The notes beneath the pieces are model-generated. The model saw only the letters and a program-made list of their open reading frames with translations. It did no database searches and was not told where the DNA came from. The translations under genes and the position numbers were made by a program. This document shows, piece by piece, positions 42,188 through 55,193 of a stretch of 64,000 nt of DNA (the first letter of the stretch is position 1; each line of letters starts with the position of its first letter). Source of the stretch: Impatiens glandulifera (taxonomy: Eukaryota > Streptophyta > Magnoliopsida > Ericales > Balsaminaceae); the NCBI RefSeq assembly GCF_907164915.1, contig NC_061867.1, positions 52,703,852 through 52,767,851 of the forward strand. The letters run 5' to 3'.

Positions 42188-43222
42188 TGGACATGCATGA
42201 TCAGAATGAATGGATATGGTGTGGTTCCTTAAAAAATTTTTGAAGCTTAGAGACAGCACGGGCAACATGATCAACATTCAAATTGGAAACGGTATTGACA
42301 CTTTGTTCTAGCATGACCCATGGTTCGAAAACAGACCCATCCTTCGTAACAGTGTCTTCTCCATCACTCAAATCAGGCGAGAATGTCAATTGGCCACAGT
42401 TCAACAAGTCAAAAGCGGCGATCGGAACATCTTTCTGAGGACTATTCCAGAAGGTGCGAGAATCCTTAACGCACTTTCATCCTAGCTATCATCTGAATAA
42501 CCACGAGGATTCTCGTGTTTGGAGTGTCGGGAACAATGGTAGGTTCAACTCAGGGTCTTTTTGGGATTGTGTTCGTGATCATAGGGACATTGTCCCATGG
42601 TCCCACTTAGTGTGGTCTACCCGTGATCGGATAAAGAAGTACATGAGCATCCCAGATCTTAATTGCCTTCTTTGCTTGGGAAATGAGGAGTCCATTGAAC
42701 ACCTACTTAAGAACTGCACTTTTGCCTTCTTGCTTTGCCGCAGATTCTCTGCATCAATGAGCCTCCTCAACTTCCCAAACGATTGGACTGACATCAAGGA
42801 CCTCGTCATCATAAAGACCAAGAGCAACGACTTCAGCTCCAATACCTTCAAGTGTTTTTTCGCCAACATTGTTTATCACATTTTGATGGAGAGGAACTCT
42901 AGAGCCTTCTCAGGTGTCCGCAACAATGCGGATACAGTCTGAAACAATATTATCACCGACGACAACTTCCTCATCCGAACGTGGAGACGTATTCCCACAG
43001 GCGAGAAGAATTGGTTAATCTATAAATACTGGAACATCGCTTAACAGACAGTCACCATGACCACTGATTTCATTGCACTTTAATTTTCAATTCTCATTTG
43101 TCATCTTTTATCTCTCTTTTTTGTACCTCATTCAATTTGTTTTATCTGATTTCTTTTAAACTCATGTAATTCCTTTACCTTTTTATGACTTTTATTATAT
43201 TGACGCTAGTCGTCTTAAAAAA
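42188..43222 (+). mobile_element. LINE 3' fragment with zf-RVT domain
   Basis: A 1035-bp insertion, flanked by AATGATT (42181-42187, 43223-43229), with a short poly-A end. The frame at 42454-42942 contains the reverse-transcriptase zinc-binding pattern typical of plant L1 LINEs (NGRFNSGSFWDCVRD, LNCLLCLGNEESIEHLLKNC). About 20 residues are deleted before RDRIKKYM, compared with the second copy. It is 5'-truncated and inactive. Confidence 0.85.
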
Positions 43223-43544
43223 AATGATTAAATGGATTGACAGCTAAAGTCATTTAAATCTTTCTAAGTTAAAAGTGAAATCTCGAGTTTAGAAAGATAA
43301 TGTTTTGATCTTACGGTAGTGTATCTCGAAATATACACATCAATTCCATTCTACCGGTAAACTTTAGAAGTCCTTCTTTCAGAAAACTCAAATAACAAAT
43401 AACTTTAAAATTTCAAAACAACCGGAACAATATTATAATATTTTGAATAATTAAAAGAAACAGTTTAATAATTAAATACGAATTTAAACTATACTCAATT
43501 TATTATATGTACAATTTGGCACATGCATGTGTTTGTGAAAAGTT

Positions 43545-43755
43545 GATTTCTTTTGTGTAATTGATATTTCATGATTTGACAATTAACATTGTTTGAAGTT
43601 TCTCAAGAATTGTTACGGATCCTTGAGTACTTGAAATGGAAAAGTGATTGTGGTTGAAAATGTAATTCCAGGAGCAAACTCATAAACAATTTCACATATT
43701 AGCCACCCAATCTGGCTTTGCTAGAGTTAGATTGGAATCCACTGTCTTTATCAAA
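43545..43755 (+). pseudogene. OMT exon-4 relic (copy B)
   Basis: Partner of the 3460-3687 relic, with the same words (TTGATATTTCATGATTTGAC, TGGAAAAGTGATTGTGGTTG, TAGATTGGAATCCACTGTC) and the same internal deletion after AATGTAATTCCAGG. This copy also lacks the final TACTCG..ATAAATAA part. The shared deletion shows the exon was already broken before the block duplicated. Confidence 0.85.
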
Positions 43756-43868
43756 CTGAGCCTCCAACTTAGACTACTCATAAATAAGGGCTCCTTGATG
43801 TTTCACATTGGAGCTGCATTATTAATTCTCAATGTACTTTTTCTGTGGTGTTTAAATGTGAAGGAGAC

Positions 43869-44090
43869 CACGTGTACGATTTTATCTGAAAACGTTTTGA
43901 GTTTAAACGGATGGACATGTTTGTGTGGTGTCATGTTAGTTTTCTTTAATAAAAGGTGAATTTTAACCCTAAGTTACTGGGTTCGAACCTGCCAGGCGGC
44001 AATTTTTGTGTTTGGTTAAATGGTTAAGTGTGTTTGCGGGCTACATACTTAATCTATTGTCCCATTTTTTTTAATTCCAAAACACAAAAG
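43869..44090 (+). mobile_element. tRNA-derived SINE, second copy
   Basis: TGTGAAGGAGAC at 43857-43868 and 44091-44102 forms a 12-bp target duplication. The B box GGGTTCGAACC and the CAGGCGGCAA and GTGTTTGCGGGCTACATACT text match the 41032 SINE. The head is diverged, with no clear A box. The paired site in copy A (near 3845) is empty. Confidence 0.82.
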
Positions 44091-44491
44091 TGTGAAGGAG
44101 ACATGTCATGTTTGTTTCCATTATTATTTTGTAATTGTATGATCATAAAACCATTATAAGTTGTAATTTTGTGGTAACTAATAGATTGGTATGGATCAAA
44201 TTTAACTAAAAACAACCTTACAAAATTCTAATAGACACTTATCATTTCATTTACGTCTTATATCAATAAATTACACAATCAAAATGAAACCGGGAAGAGA
44301 TAAATAGTGAATCCATAAATCAACCTCTTCTTAAATGACAACATAATATTCAGTTCAGGAATTAAATCGAAAATAAAATAAAGTAAATACCTAGACAAAC
44401 TATAAATGAACAACAAACAGTAAATCGTCAAAATATTATCAAATTAGTTTGTAGATTTTGTCATTCATCAAGTCATTTACAAAAAAAAATT

Positions 44492-45575
44492 ATCATTTTT
44501 TTGTGTGTAGAAAACGAGGTAACGTTAATAAAATAAGCCACAAAAGGACAAAGAAGTTAGATGAGTTAAAAAAAAATCAGAGTAAAAATAAATTAAATGA
44601 GGTACAGAAAAGGAGAGATAAAAGATGACAAATGAGAATTGAGAATTAAAGTGCAATGAAATCAGTGGTTAGAGTGAATTTCTCGTAAGCGATGTTCCAG
44701 TTTTTACAGATTAACCAATTCTTCTCGCTTGTGAAAATACGCCTTCAGGTTTGGATGAGGGAGTTTTCGTCGGTGATAATATTGTTCCAGACTTTATCTG
44801 CATTGTTGCGGACTCCTGAGAAGACTCTAACGTTCCTCTCCATCCAAATGTGATAAACAATGTTAGCGAAAAAATACTTGAAGGTATTGGAGCTGAAGTC
44901 GTTGCCCTTGGCCTTGATGATGGAGAGGTCCTTGATGTCAGTTCATTCGTTTGAGAAGAAGAGGACGCTCATTGCTGCGGAGAATCTGCGCCAAAGCAAG
45001 GAGGTGTTCAATAGACTCCTCATTTTCCAAGCAAAGAAGGAAATTATGATCCAAGATGCTCATGTACTTCTTGATTCGATCACGGGTATTGAGTCTCTCA
45101 CAAAAGGCGAGCCATAAAATGAATTGGTATCTGGGGATCACTTTGGTAGACCAAACTAAGTGGGACCATGGATAACGTCCCCATGATCACGAACACAATC
45201 CCAAGAAGACCCCGAGTCGAACCTACTATTGTTCTCGACACTCCAAACACAAGAATCCTCATGATTATTCAGATGATAGGATGAAAGTGCGTCAATGATT
45301 CTCGCACTTTCTGGAATAGTCCTTAGAAGGCTGTTCCAATCGCCTCTTTTGACTTTTTGAATTATGGCCAATTGACATTCTCGCCTGATTTGAGTGATGG
45401 AGAAGACACTATTATGAAGGATGAGTCTGTTTTCGAACCAGGGGTCATTCCAGAACAGAGTGCCATTACTGTTTACAATTTGAATGTTGATCATCTTGCC
45501 CGCGCTGTCTTTGAGCTATAGAATTCTCTTAAGAGACCACGCCATATCCATTCTTTTCTTGCATGTCCATATTTT
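44492..45575 (-). mobile_element. LINE 3' fragment, inverted twin
   Basis: Same family as 42188-43222, on the minus strand, with the poly-A (poly-T here) near 44496. Frames at 45494-45156 and 45141-44938 include NGTLFWNDPWFENR, YQFILWLAFCERLNTRDRI and NFLLCLENEESIEHL, the zf-RVT region and its upstream linker. Its 5' limit (GGACATGCAAG..AATGGATATGG) coincides with that of the twin. Frameshifts separate the pieces. Confidence 0.82.
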
Positions 45576-45599
45576 TTTATCTTAAACTTATGGATTAAT

Positions 45600-47250
45600 A
45601 AGTTTCTTGACTATATTAATATGGTGTAAAGAATTTCATGGATAATATGTCCCGAAATTTTTAATATTTCTAAATACCCATTAGCCAAATCAATACACTT
45701 ATTGGCGATCAACGTCGCATCGAAAATTTGACGGCCTTTAATTAACGTCACATGGTTGTCACGTATAATCGTATCCAAAATTCCATGCAATCTGTTTGCA
45801 AACATTTTGAGATAATCATATAAAATGACGTGACTAGAATGATGGGTCAAAAGTTCTTTACGTCGATAGTTCATGCTGCCTTATGAATAAGAACAATAAT
45901 GCAGAATTCCAGCTTTTCTCAAAAGATGAGAATTGATAGAAATGATTCATAGACGCCATATTATCTGCCTTAAGAAACTCCTAAGCATTTTTAAAAAACC
46001 CATCGCTCCCATGGGATTATCACTACCACAATCCATTATTGCTGCATCCACCTCCTTGATAGAGAAACGAGCTTTCAACATTCACTTCTCATTTGCATTT
46101 ATAGAGGCAAAACTGATGTCATTTAATTTTAGTCTAACCCGAAATAGTTCATGGAACAAATATTTGTACAAATGAATAATACTAGTAGATAAAGACGATT
46201 CATTCTCATACATGACAACCGCAATGGAAATCGAGTTAATAGCGTAATTTCTCAATTGTGCTTTAGAGATTCCATGGAAATACTTGGTTTTTTATCACCT
46301 TCATGCAGCCAAATTGCTCTAATATGTTGTTTCGTCTCAATTTCCTTCTCTTTACATAGTTAAAGAAACTCTCTCATGAGATGAATAAGTGAAGAAATTT
46401 CTATAATTGAAAATTCACGAACTTCCTCTACACCATCAATTGTTAAAATTTACAACTTAAAACATCATCTCTAGAGAAAAATAATGCATGATACCCTACA
46501 AACCAACTTTTTAGCAACTTCCATAAATGTTTAAGTTCGATAAATAACCTTAAGATGGGGAGTTAAACACAAATTCACTCTCCCACCACCCTTCTATATT
46601 TGAGCTAAAATCATCACTAGTCAATCACTTGTTCTCGAATCTAAAATGCTGACTAGTTCGAACCACACCCCTCCGCTCAATAAGGATACGACGATGATTA
46701 GAACATCTCCATGGATAGACCTTTTGAAATATATTAGATACACCACATAAAATCGAGTTACTCACCAAAAATCTATGAATGAGGGACTGCACACTCCCAC
46801 CATGTCCTTTACGTCTTCTAAATGTGAACTGTCCTCATTTCAAAGGTCAATCAACGAGCTCTAAATTTTTTATTGTCTCGAAAATTCATGCATATACTTT
46901 GTTAGTCTAATCACCTTTTTTCTCAGTCAAACCCTATATTCATTCAAATTCCCCGCAAAAATAATAGGTAGATCTTGTATACTTGCCAAATTCACAAACT
47001 CATTGAAGAAATCAGACTTAAGGTTATATAACACATGTCCGTACAATGCAAAAACCACCCAACAAAAATTATCCCCATGATTATGAAACTGAATACTAAC
47101 CAAAAATCGACCTACATTAGCATCAATTTTCATAAATAAATCATTATTTCATGCTACCAAAATTCCACCCGAGGCCCCTTTAGAATTTAGAGCCTCATAA
47201 CTACAATCTCTAATTATAGAGGTCACGAACAATCCATTGATTCATATGTT
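45600..47250 (-). pseudogene. Decayed LINE ORF2, duplicate of 4262-5811
   Basis: The reverse transcriptase start is seen at 45874-45611 (YLKMFANRLHGILDTIIRD, GRQIFDATLIANKCIDL). The endonuclease middle is seen at 47133-46927 (FCWVVFALYGHVLY, LPIIFAGNLNE). This copy is slightly better preserved than copy A, but the endonuclease N-terminus is cut off at the duplication edge (47259). Confidence 0.75.
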
Positions 47251-47259
47251 GCATCTTAG

Positions 47260-47905
47260 AAAGGGAAGATAGATAGCATCCACAACCCTTTCAACACGTT
47301 CCAAATCATCAATTAAATATTAGATCGATGTGAGAACAGGGCATCCTAGCTTGGTATGAGGACAAATGTAAATCATTTCTCATAGGAGAACCGATTGGAG
47401 AGATATGGTGGATAAACTCGGGTAAGAGTAAGAGTAAAGAAGAGAAAAATGTTCAATATTCGTCTAAACTGTGTGTATCTCAAACGAATACTTAATAACC
47501 TTGACAAGACCCTTATTTGAGACGAGACAATCACGAGAGAGATGAGTCGAATATAGAAAGTGAATAATCTCAGACACAACCTCTTGACCTACATTCTCTT
47601 CGCTTAAACACACTGTGACTTCTACAGCATGTAAGGCGTCAAGAATTAATATTCGGACAATATCCTCCATAACGGTTAATCATTCAAAATTAGCGATCCC
47701 ATCCAAATGAATCTGATCCACATAGAAATGAGCACCACTAATTCCTTTTAATGAATCTGATCCACATAGAAATGAGCACCACTAATTCCTTAACACGTAA
47801 TCCTAATTTCGTCAGACCCGTAGGATGAATTTTCAATGAAGGTTCAACAATGATATCCTTGTTAGGACCAGAACAAGAAATGATATTCGACATCATTTAA
47901 ACCTA
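47260..47905 (-). other. Unassigned degraded sequence
   Basis: A minus-strand frame at 47670-47464 (MEDIVRILILDALHAVEV...) has protein-like composition but no family I recognise. 47708-47745 and 47755-47792 are a 47-bp-spaced direct repeat (AATCTGATCCACATAGAAAT). It could be LINE ORF1 debris. Confidence 0.35.
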
Positions 47906-48064
47906 AGTAGAACTAGGGGTGAGCAAACGGGTAAACCCAACCCGTATTACCCAACCCATATTCAACCCAAATTAAATTTACCCAACCCATAATTCAACCC
48001 ATATTATTTACTAATATGGGTTGGGTATGGGTTGGGTTGAGTATGGGTTGGGTAACCCAAATTA

Positions 48065-49695
48065 TTTTATTTTTATTTTTTTATTTAACATGTATTTGAC
48101 TCATTTAACATATTTTTATTCGTTTAACACGTTTTTCATGTTTTTGACATTTTAATACGTTTTTCACACGTTTAACACGTTTTTGATATGTTTAACACGT
48201 TTTTGACACGTTTAACACATTTTGACACGTTGAACACGTTTTTCATGTTTTTGGCATATTTAACACGTTTTAACACGTTTAACACATTTTTGACACGTTT
48301 GACACGTTTTTGACATGTTTGACACGTTTTGACACGTTTTTTCACGTTTTCGACACGTTTAACACATTTTGACACATTTTTGACACGTTTAACACGGTTT
48401 AACACGTTTAACACGTTTTGACACGTTTAACATATCTTTCACATTTTTGACACGTTTCACACGTTTTCACGTTTTTGGCACGTTTTGACACATTTAACAC
48501 GTTTTCCACGTTTTTGACACATTTTGACACGTTTAACACGTTTTCGACACGTTTAATACGTTTTCACATTATTGACACGTTTCACACGTTTTTCACATTT
48601 GTGGCACGTTTAACACGTTTAACACGTTTTGACACGTTTAACACGTTTTGACACGTTTTGTCACGTTTAACATGTTTTTACACGTTTTTCACGTTTTTGA
48701 CACGTTTTGACACGTTTTTTCACGTTTTCGACACGTTTAACACATTTTGACACATTTTGGCACGTTTAACACGTTTTAACACGTTTTAACACGTTTAACA
48801 CGTTTTGACACGTTTAACATATCTTTCACATTTTTGACACGTTTCACACGTTTTTCACGTTTTTGGCACGTTTTGACACGTTTAACACGTTTTCCACGTT
48901 TTGACATGTTTAACACGTTTTCGACACGTTTAATACGTTTTTCACATTATTGACACGTTTCACACGTTTTTCACATTTTTGGCACGTTTAACATGTTTTG
49001 ACACGTTTAACACGTTTTGACACGTTTAACACGTTTTGACACGTTTAACACATTTTGACACGTTTAACACGTTTTGACACGTTTTATAACGTTTAACATG
49101 TTTTTACACGTTTTTCACGTTTTTGGCACGTTTAACACGTTTTGACACATATTCCACGCTTTTGGCACGTTTAACACGTTTTCCTCGTTTTTGGCACATT
49201 TTGATACGTTTAACACGTTTTTGACACGTTTAACTTGATTTTCACATTTTTAACACGTTTAACACGTTTTGACACGTTTAACATATCTTTCACATTTTTG
49301 ACACGTTTCACACATTTTTCACGTTTTTCACGTTTTTGACACGTTTAACACGTTTTCCACATTATTGACACATTTTGACACGTTTAACACGTTTTCGACA
49401 CGTTTAATACGTTTTTCACATTATTGACACGTTTCACACGTTTTTCACATTTTTGGCATGTTTAACACGTTTTGACACATTTAACACGTTTTGACACGTT
49501 TTGTCACGTTTAACATGTTTTTACACGTTTTCACGTTTTTGGCACGTTTAACACGTTTTGACACATATTCCACGTTTTTGGCACATATAACACGTTTTCT
49601 CGTTTTTGGCACATTTTGATACGTTTAACACGTTTTTGACATGTTTAACTTGCTTTTTTACATTTTTGACACGTTTAATACGTTTTCACACGTTT
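48065..49695 (+). repeat. Left arm: ACACGTTT array with higher-order repeats
   Basis: Modules of 7-13 bp (TTTAACACG, TTTTGACACG, TTTTTCACG) alternate. A longer pattern containing CATATCTTTCACATTTTTGA recurs at 48431, 48828 and 49282, so the array has expanded by higher-order duplication of about 400-450 bp. Confidence 0.85.
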
Positions 49696-51045
49696 AATGT
49701 CAAATGTGTGAAAAACATATTAAACGTGTCAAAAATTCCAAAAACGTGTTAAACGTGACAAAACATGTTAAAACTTATCAAAACGTGTTAACGTGCAAAA
49801 AAATATGTTAAACATGTTAAAAATATGTTAAATGTGTAAAACGTGTTAAAATGTCAAAAACGTGTTAAACATGCCAAAAACGTGAAAAACGTGTTAAACA
49901 TGTTACAAACGTATTAAACATGTTATAAACATGTTAAACGTGTTAAGAATGTGAAAAACATGTTAAACATGTCAAAAACGTATTAAACGTACCAAAATGT
50001 GAAAACGTGTTAATGTGTGAAAAACGTGTCAAATATGTCAAAAATGTGTTTAACATGTCAAAAACGTGAAAAATATATTAAATGTGTGAAACACGTGTTA
50101 AATGTGTGAAAAACGTGTAAAAATGTGTTAAACATATCAAAAACGTGTTATAATGTTAAAAACGTGTTCAACGTGCCAAAAATGTGAAAACCGTGTTAAA
50201 CTTATAAAAACGTGTTAACGTGTTAGTTATGTTAAAAACGTGTTAAACGTGCTAAAAACGTAAAAAAGACGTGTTAAATTAGTCAAAAACGCGTTAAACG
50301 TATTAAACATGTCAAAAACGTGTTAAACATGACAAAATTGTGTTATTAGTATGAAAACGTGTTAAACATGTCAAAAACTTGTTAAACGTGCCAAAAACAT
50401 AAAAACGTGTTAAACGTGTGAAAAACATGTTTTAAGTGTGAAAACGTGAAAAAAAATATTAAAAATGTGTTAAACGTGTGAAAAACGTGTTAAACATATC
50501 AAAAACGTGTTAAAATGTCAAAAACGTGTTAAACGTGCCAAAAACGTGAAAATTGTGTTAAACTTATTAAAAACGTGTTAAATGTGGCAACAACGTGAAA
50601 ATCGTGTTAAACTCATCAAAAACATGTTAACGTGTTATATATGTTAAAAACGTGTTAAACGATTCAATAACGTAAAAAACGTGTTAAACTTATCAAAAAC
50701 GCTTTAAACGTATTAAACATGTCAAAAACGTGTTCAACGTGACAAAAACGTGAAAAACATGTTATTAGTGTGAAAATGTGTTAAACATGTCAAAAACGTG
50801 TCAAAAACGTGAAAACGTGTCAAAAATGTGAAAACGTGTGAAAAACGTGTTAAACGTATGAAAAACGTGTTAAACGTGTGAAAAACGTGTTAAACGTGTT
50901 AAACGTGTGAAAAACGTGTTAAACGTGTGAAAAACATGGTATAAGTGAAACGTCTTAAAAATATTTAAAACGTGTTAGATGTGTGCAAAACGTGTTAAAC
51001 ATATGAAAAATATGTTAAACATGTTAAAATCGTGTTCGACTTAAA
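49696..51045 (-). repeat. Right arm: inverted ACACGTTT array
   Basis: The same modules appear as reverse complements (AAACGTGTTAAA, CATGTCAAAAACGTG). The switch of orientation is abrupt near 49695-49705 (CGTTTAATGTCAAATGTGTG). Confidence 0.88.
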
Positions 51046-51270
51046 GTTGGAAGATGATTAGTTTATATTGGATTAATAACAGAGAATTAAACTAAATTTA
51101 TATAATTTGGGTAATTTGGGTAACCCTAACCCAACCCAAATTAAACTCAACCCATACTCAACCCAACCCATACTCCACCCAACCCATATTAACCAACCCA
51201 AATTAATATTTTGGGTTTGGGTTAGGGTTGGGTTTGGGTAACCCATATTATGCTCACCCCTAAGTAGAAC

Positions 51271-53800
51271 GTTCTGGCTAAACCATAACTTTATAATTAT
51301 GGGTTCCGTTATTCAAAAGAAGTACTTCCATATATCTAATGTTTGGTTAAGAGGGGCCACAAGAATTCAAACTCATATTTCATCATTTCCGTTTTGAGAA
51401 CTCTCATCATACTCAATGAACCCACCGAGACCATCCTCCCCTCTACGGAAAAAATTAGAATTTCATAACGAACCCACTGAGATCATCCTCCCCTCTACGG
51501 AAAAAATTAGAATTTCATAACGATGTAGACCTTCTAAACAAACTCAATTAAGTCAACGGGCAAACAATTAATTAATCGGGTTGCATCATTTACATTTTGA
51601 ACTATTGTCATAGGGATGATAAGTGAATAGTTGACTTTAGAAGTTGCATTTGTTGTCATTTATCTTTGTTGAGTTTAATCATTTTTGTAGATCCCTTTGG
51701 GTAAAAGAGCCAAGATGAAACAATCCCATTTTTTTGTGTTTATTTTTTTGTCGATCTTGTTTATTGTTATTCTATTTTATTTTATTTTTTCATGTTTTTT
51801 CTTTATGTTATTCAACTTTTTTAATAATATCAATTTCTTTTAAAAAATATAATTAATCAAAATTTCTTTTTTTTAAAATATTTTATCTATCTTTACTTGT
51901 TTAATTACTTCAATTTTATCTTAATTAAATCTCAAATAACAGTTTTTTTTGGTTGAACAATTTTTTTTACATTATAAAAATATTAAAAAATTCAAGATGA
52001 AACAATCCCTTTGTGTAAAAGTGAAATTCTTTTTCATGATAAAAAAATGTGCCACCTAAATTATAAAAGAGAACTACTTTTCTAAACATTTATTATGAAA
52101 TTAAGAAACATATATATTGAAAAAGACACATTACATTTTTATTACTCGCTCACTCTCCTTTGTTATAGAACACAATTCAAGTTTTGTTTTAGTTCCACCA
52201 TAATGTGCAATGAATCTCTCTCAAGTTTTGTTCTTGTGTGGTCCAACCCTAAGATTGGGGATCCCTAAGATTTGGGATGTCCTAGCAACTTTTGTTTTGT
52301 CGTCCAAATAATTATAAGTTTTAAAAAGTAAAATATATAGATAAATTAAATATATAATTTTAATAACTATTATATAAAAAAAATCATTATTTATATCACA
52401 AATATTAAAAACTATATATATATTTATATATATTATTATTAAAAAAAAAATTGAAACATTCATTAATACTTATCATTTTCATAATCCTTATTAAAACTTA
52501 ATAAAATTAGTAGTCAAAAATTTTTATTTGAAATTCGATATTTAAATTAACGACATTAATGTTTTATTTATTTATTTATAAATGTTATGTAGTAGACGTT
52601 GATAGGAAATTATTATTAGTGAAGTATTTAAATTTTTTTTCGAATTCTTTATATTTTATTTATAAATAAACCTCGTAGATCTAAAATCAATAATCGACAT
52701 AGATAATTGAAAGACATATAAGTAATGTTATATTGTTAAAGTTTATCCTTATTTATTTTTAAATATTTGAATTTGAGAAACGTAATTAAGAAAATAATAT
52801 AAGGGTTAACCATGTTTTTTTTTATTTTATTTTACAAGATTTATTATAATAATTTATATTATTAATTTTGTAACTTAAATTTTACATAAATATGTTAAAA
52901 TCAAGTTTTTTATTTTAAAATACTTTAAGCGGATTCTCGATAATAGTTTTGGTGTATAATCATGACAATTTTTATGTAGTTTCTTTGGATTTTTGTGTTA
53001 TTAAGTATTAGTATATTATTAGTGTTTCTTAACCACATCACTAAATTCTTTGACTACCAATAACCAGGACGGTCACTGAGAATTAGAAAAAATTAAAACA
53101 ATATACTAATTGACTAGAGTTAATATTGCAAACTATTAACATATTTAATTTGTTAGGCAACAATTTAAATATATATAATGTTAGTATATACACAACTAGT
53201 TATTACGATAAAAAAAATCAATTTTCTTTCATTTTCAATCTTTTTTTTTTCAAAACACAAAAATTACTTTAATAATATTTTATTTTATTTGTTCATTATC
53301 CTTTTTTATTCTAAAAAATATAATATATTTTAAAAAATATATATTTATATATTTGATTATATAATTATTTGATTTATTGATTTTGTCTTATTATTTTCAA
53401 AAATATATATAAAAATAAATAAATAAGTTAACAGGATAAAATATATAAATACATATTTACAACTTAATAGACAAAGAGAAAAAAATATTAATATAAAGAG
53501 AAAAAATAAATATTTTTTAATTTCATTCTTAGTTAGTAAGTCCTAATCATTCTCTTGTATCAACGAAATTTTTGTCACTCCCACTCTCATTTTCTTAAAA
53601 AATATATAAATTAAATATATAATTATAATATCCAATATATATATATATATATAATATAAAAATATATTAATATAAGTGAGAAAAAATGTTAATTAATTTA
53701 TAATATATATTATTAGTTAAATAATAAATAATAATACTACATACTTTTGAAAAATTTGAGAAATTTGAGCTCTTAAAAAGCGGGACACTGTGCAATTACA
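51271..53800. other. Gene-free AT-rich stretch
   Basis: No coding frame, RNA gene or clear transposon was found. 51420-51535 contains two copies of CCATCCTCCCCTCTACGGAA-like text (51431, 51484), a 53-bp tandem duplication. Confidence 0.5.
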
Positions 53801-53804
53801 AATA

Positions 53805-54338
53805 GTATAACCTTCATAAATTAATAACCTCTATTAATTAATAAATTTTTTTAATCCCAACTCGGACCATTAAGTTAAATTAATAAATCGTTAAATTTAT
53901 AATATAATATATTTTTATTAATGCATATAAGTCCCATATAATATATAAACTAATAATTCCATATTACATCAAAATTATAAATATTTATTTTATACTTTTA
54001 TAATAAGACTTTAATTTAATTTGTTCCTTTTGAAAATATGTCTCCTTCTACTCACCTTGAAATTTGATTCCTTTCATGAATAAATTAGTTTTAGTAATAT
54101 TTATGAATAAATTAGTTTTAGTAATATTCATAAATGTATTTAATTTATTTAAATTTATGCATCTATAATTTAAAATTTAGGAATTTATTTAATCTACTAA
54201 AATTCATGAATATCTTGAGAAATTAATAAATTATTAGTTTATCGATTAATTAATAAATTATTAATTTATCGATTAATTAATATTTTAATTAATAATTGTT
54301 CCCAGTCCAAAGGTATTAATTTATCGAGGTTGCATTAC
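53805..54338. mobile_element. Possible TIR element (MITE)
   Basis: The left end GTATAACCTTCATAAATTAA and the reverse complement of the right end (GTAATGCAACCTCGATAAAT) are related, with matching ATTAATTAATAAAT interiors. It is AT-rich with no frame. The target duplication is unclear. Confidence 0.45.
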
Positions 54339-54482
54339 CGGCGGAGCTGTGGATAAATAAGAATTTTATTTAAGATACCTAATGTCTACTATTGGATTTA
54401 CATTAAAACAAGAAAAAACAACATTTGTTTAATAGTGGATACTATGAGGCAATGTGTTCAAGTCAAGAGCTTAATACTTAGG

Positions 54483-55193
54483 TATGTTTGGTTAGAAGTA
54501 TAGAGAGGTACTACACTATTGGTACAGTATAAACTATACCAATAATGTTTTAATATGATATTTTTTTACATTTTTACTGTTGATATAAATTATACCCCTA
54601 TATAATTTATACCTCATATCTGATATAAAATAGTAACTAGTCCCCCTAGGTACAACACTATTCTTGTATAATTTAATTCTTAATTTATTATATCTTTTAT
54701 TAATATTATATATAACCTATTATTGTATAATATATTAAATATTTTATTTAGTTTTAATATTATTATATATAATCATTTTTAATATATATATTTTTTTAAA
54801 TAGTCAATATTTTAATTAAAAATATTTATTTATTTTTATAACGATAATTTTATTAATTATTATTTTATATATTTACTTATATTATAAATAATATTTTTAT
54901 TTTAGTTTATTTTATTAAAATTATTAATAATATTTAAATTAAATAAACAGAATTTATTGTTTATATTATAATTAATCTTTTATATTTTAATTAAAATTAC
55001 ATTAATTATTAAATAATAAGAAAACAATAATTTATAATAATAAACAATATTATTTATAATATAAATAAATAAATAAAATAATAATTTTAAATTAATATTT
55101 ATTATTTATACCACTTATACTACATTCTTATACCAAACACAAAATTATAAATCATATACAACTTATACCATTTTTATATTTCTTACCAAACAT
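54483..55193. mobile_element. Possible second MITE
   Basis: TATGTTTGGTTAGAAGTAT on the left is roughly inverted as ATTTCTTACCAAACAT on the right. TATACCA motifs recur in both halves. The ends are uncertain. Confidence 0.35.

Larger units (their letters stand above)
41654..47259. repeat. Segmental duplication, copy B
   Basis: Pairs with 2336-5811. It is longer because of later insertions: a LINE fragment at 42188-43222, a SINE at 43869-44090, and an inverted LINE fragment at about 44492-45575. Removing these restores collinearity. Confidence 0.85.
47914..51262. mobile_element. Giant foldback element with hAT-like termini
   Basis: The ends TAGGGGTGAGCA and TGCTCACCCCTA are a perfect 12-bp TIR, flanked by AGTAGAAC at 47906-47913 and 51263-51270, an 8-bp target duplication as in hAT elements. 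Next inside each end is a GGGTTGGGTAACCCA-rich block. The body is a dense array of ACACGTTTTGACACGTTTAA-type modules from about 48065 to 49695, then the reverse-complement array (GTTAAACGTGTCAAAA type) to about 51045. The whole forms one imperfect hairpin of roughly 3.3 kb. No transposase frame exists, so it would have to be moved in trans. Confidence 0.88.

Noticed and set aside
48172..48414. Minus-strand frame with repeated Val-Lys-Arg-Val-Lys-Asn
   Set aside because: It is the translation of the ACACGTTT array in the foldback element; stops recur and no codon bias is visible.
47914..51262. CRISPR-like or satellite centromere array
   Set aside because: Units are 7-13 bp without fixed spacers, and they switch orientation in the middle. 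Perfect TIRs and a target duplication point to a mobile element in plant DNA.
47914..51270. Mutator-like 9-bp target duplication (AAGTAGAAC)
   Set aside because: A 9-bp reading is possible only if one end base is dropped. The 8-bp reading leaves a perfect 12-bp TIR, so hAT-like was preferred.
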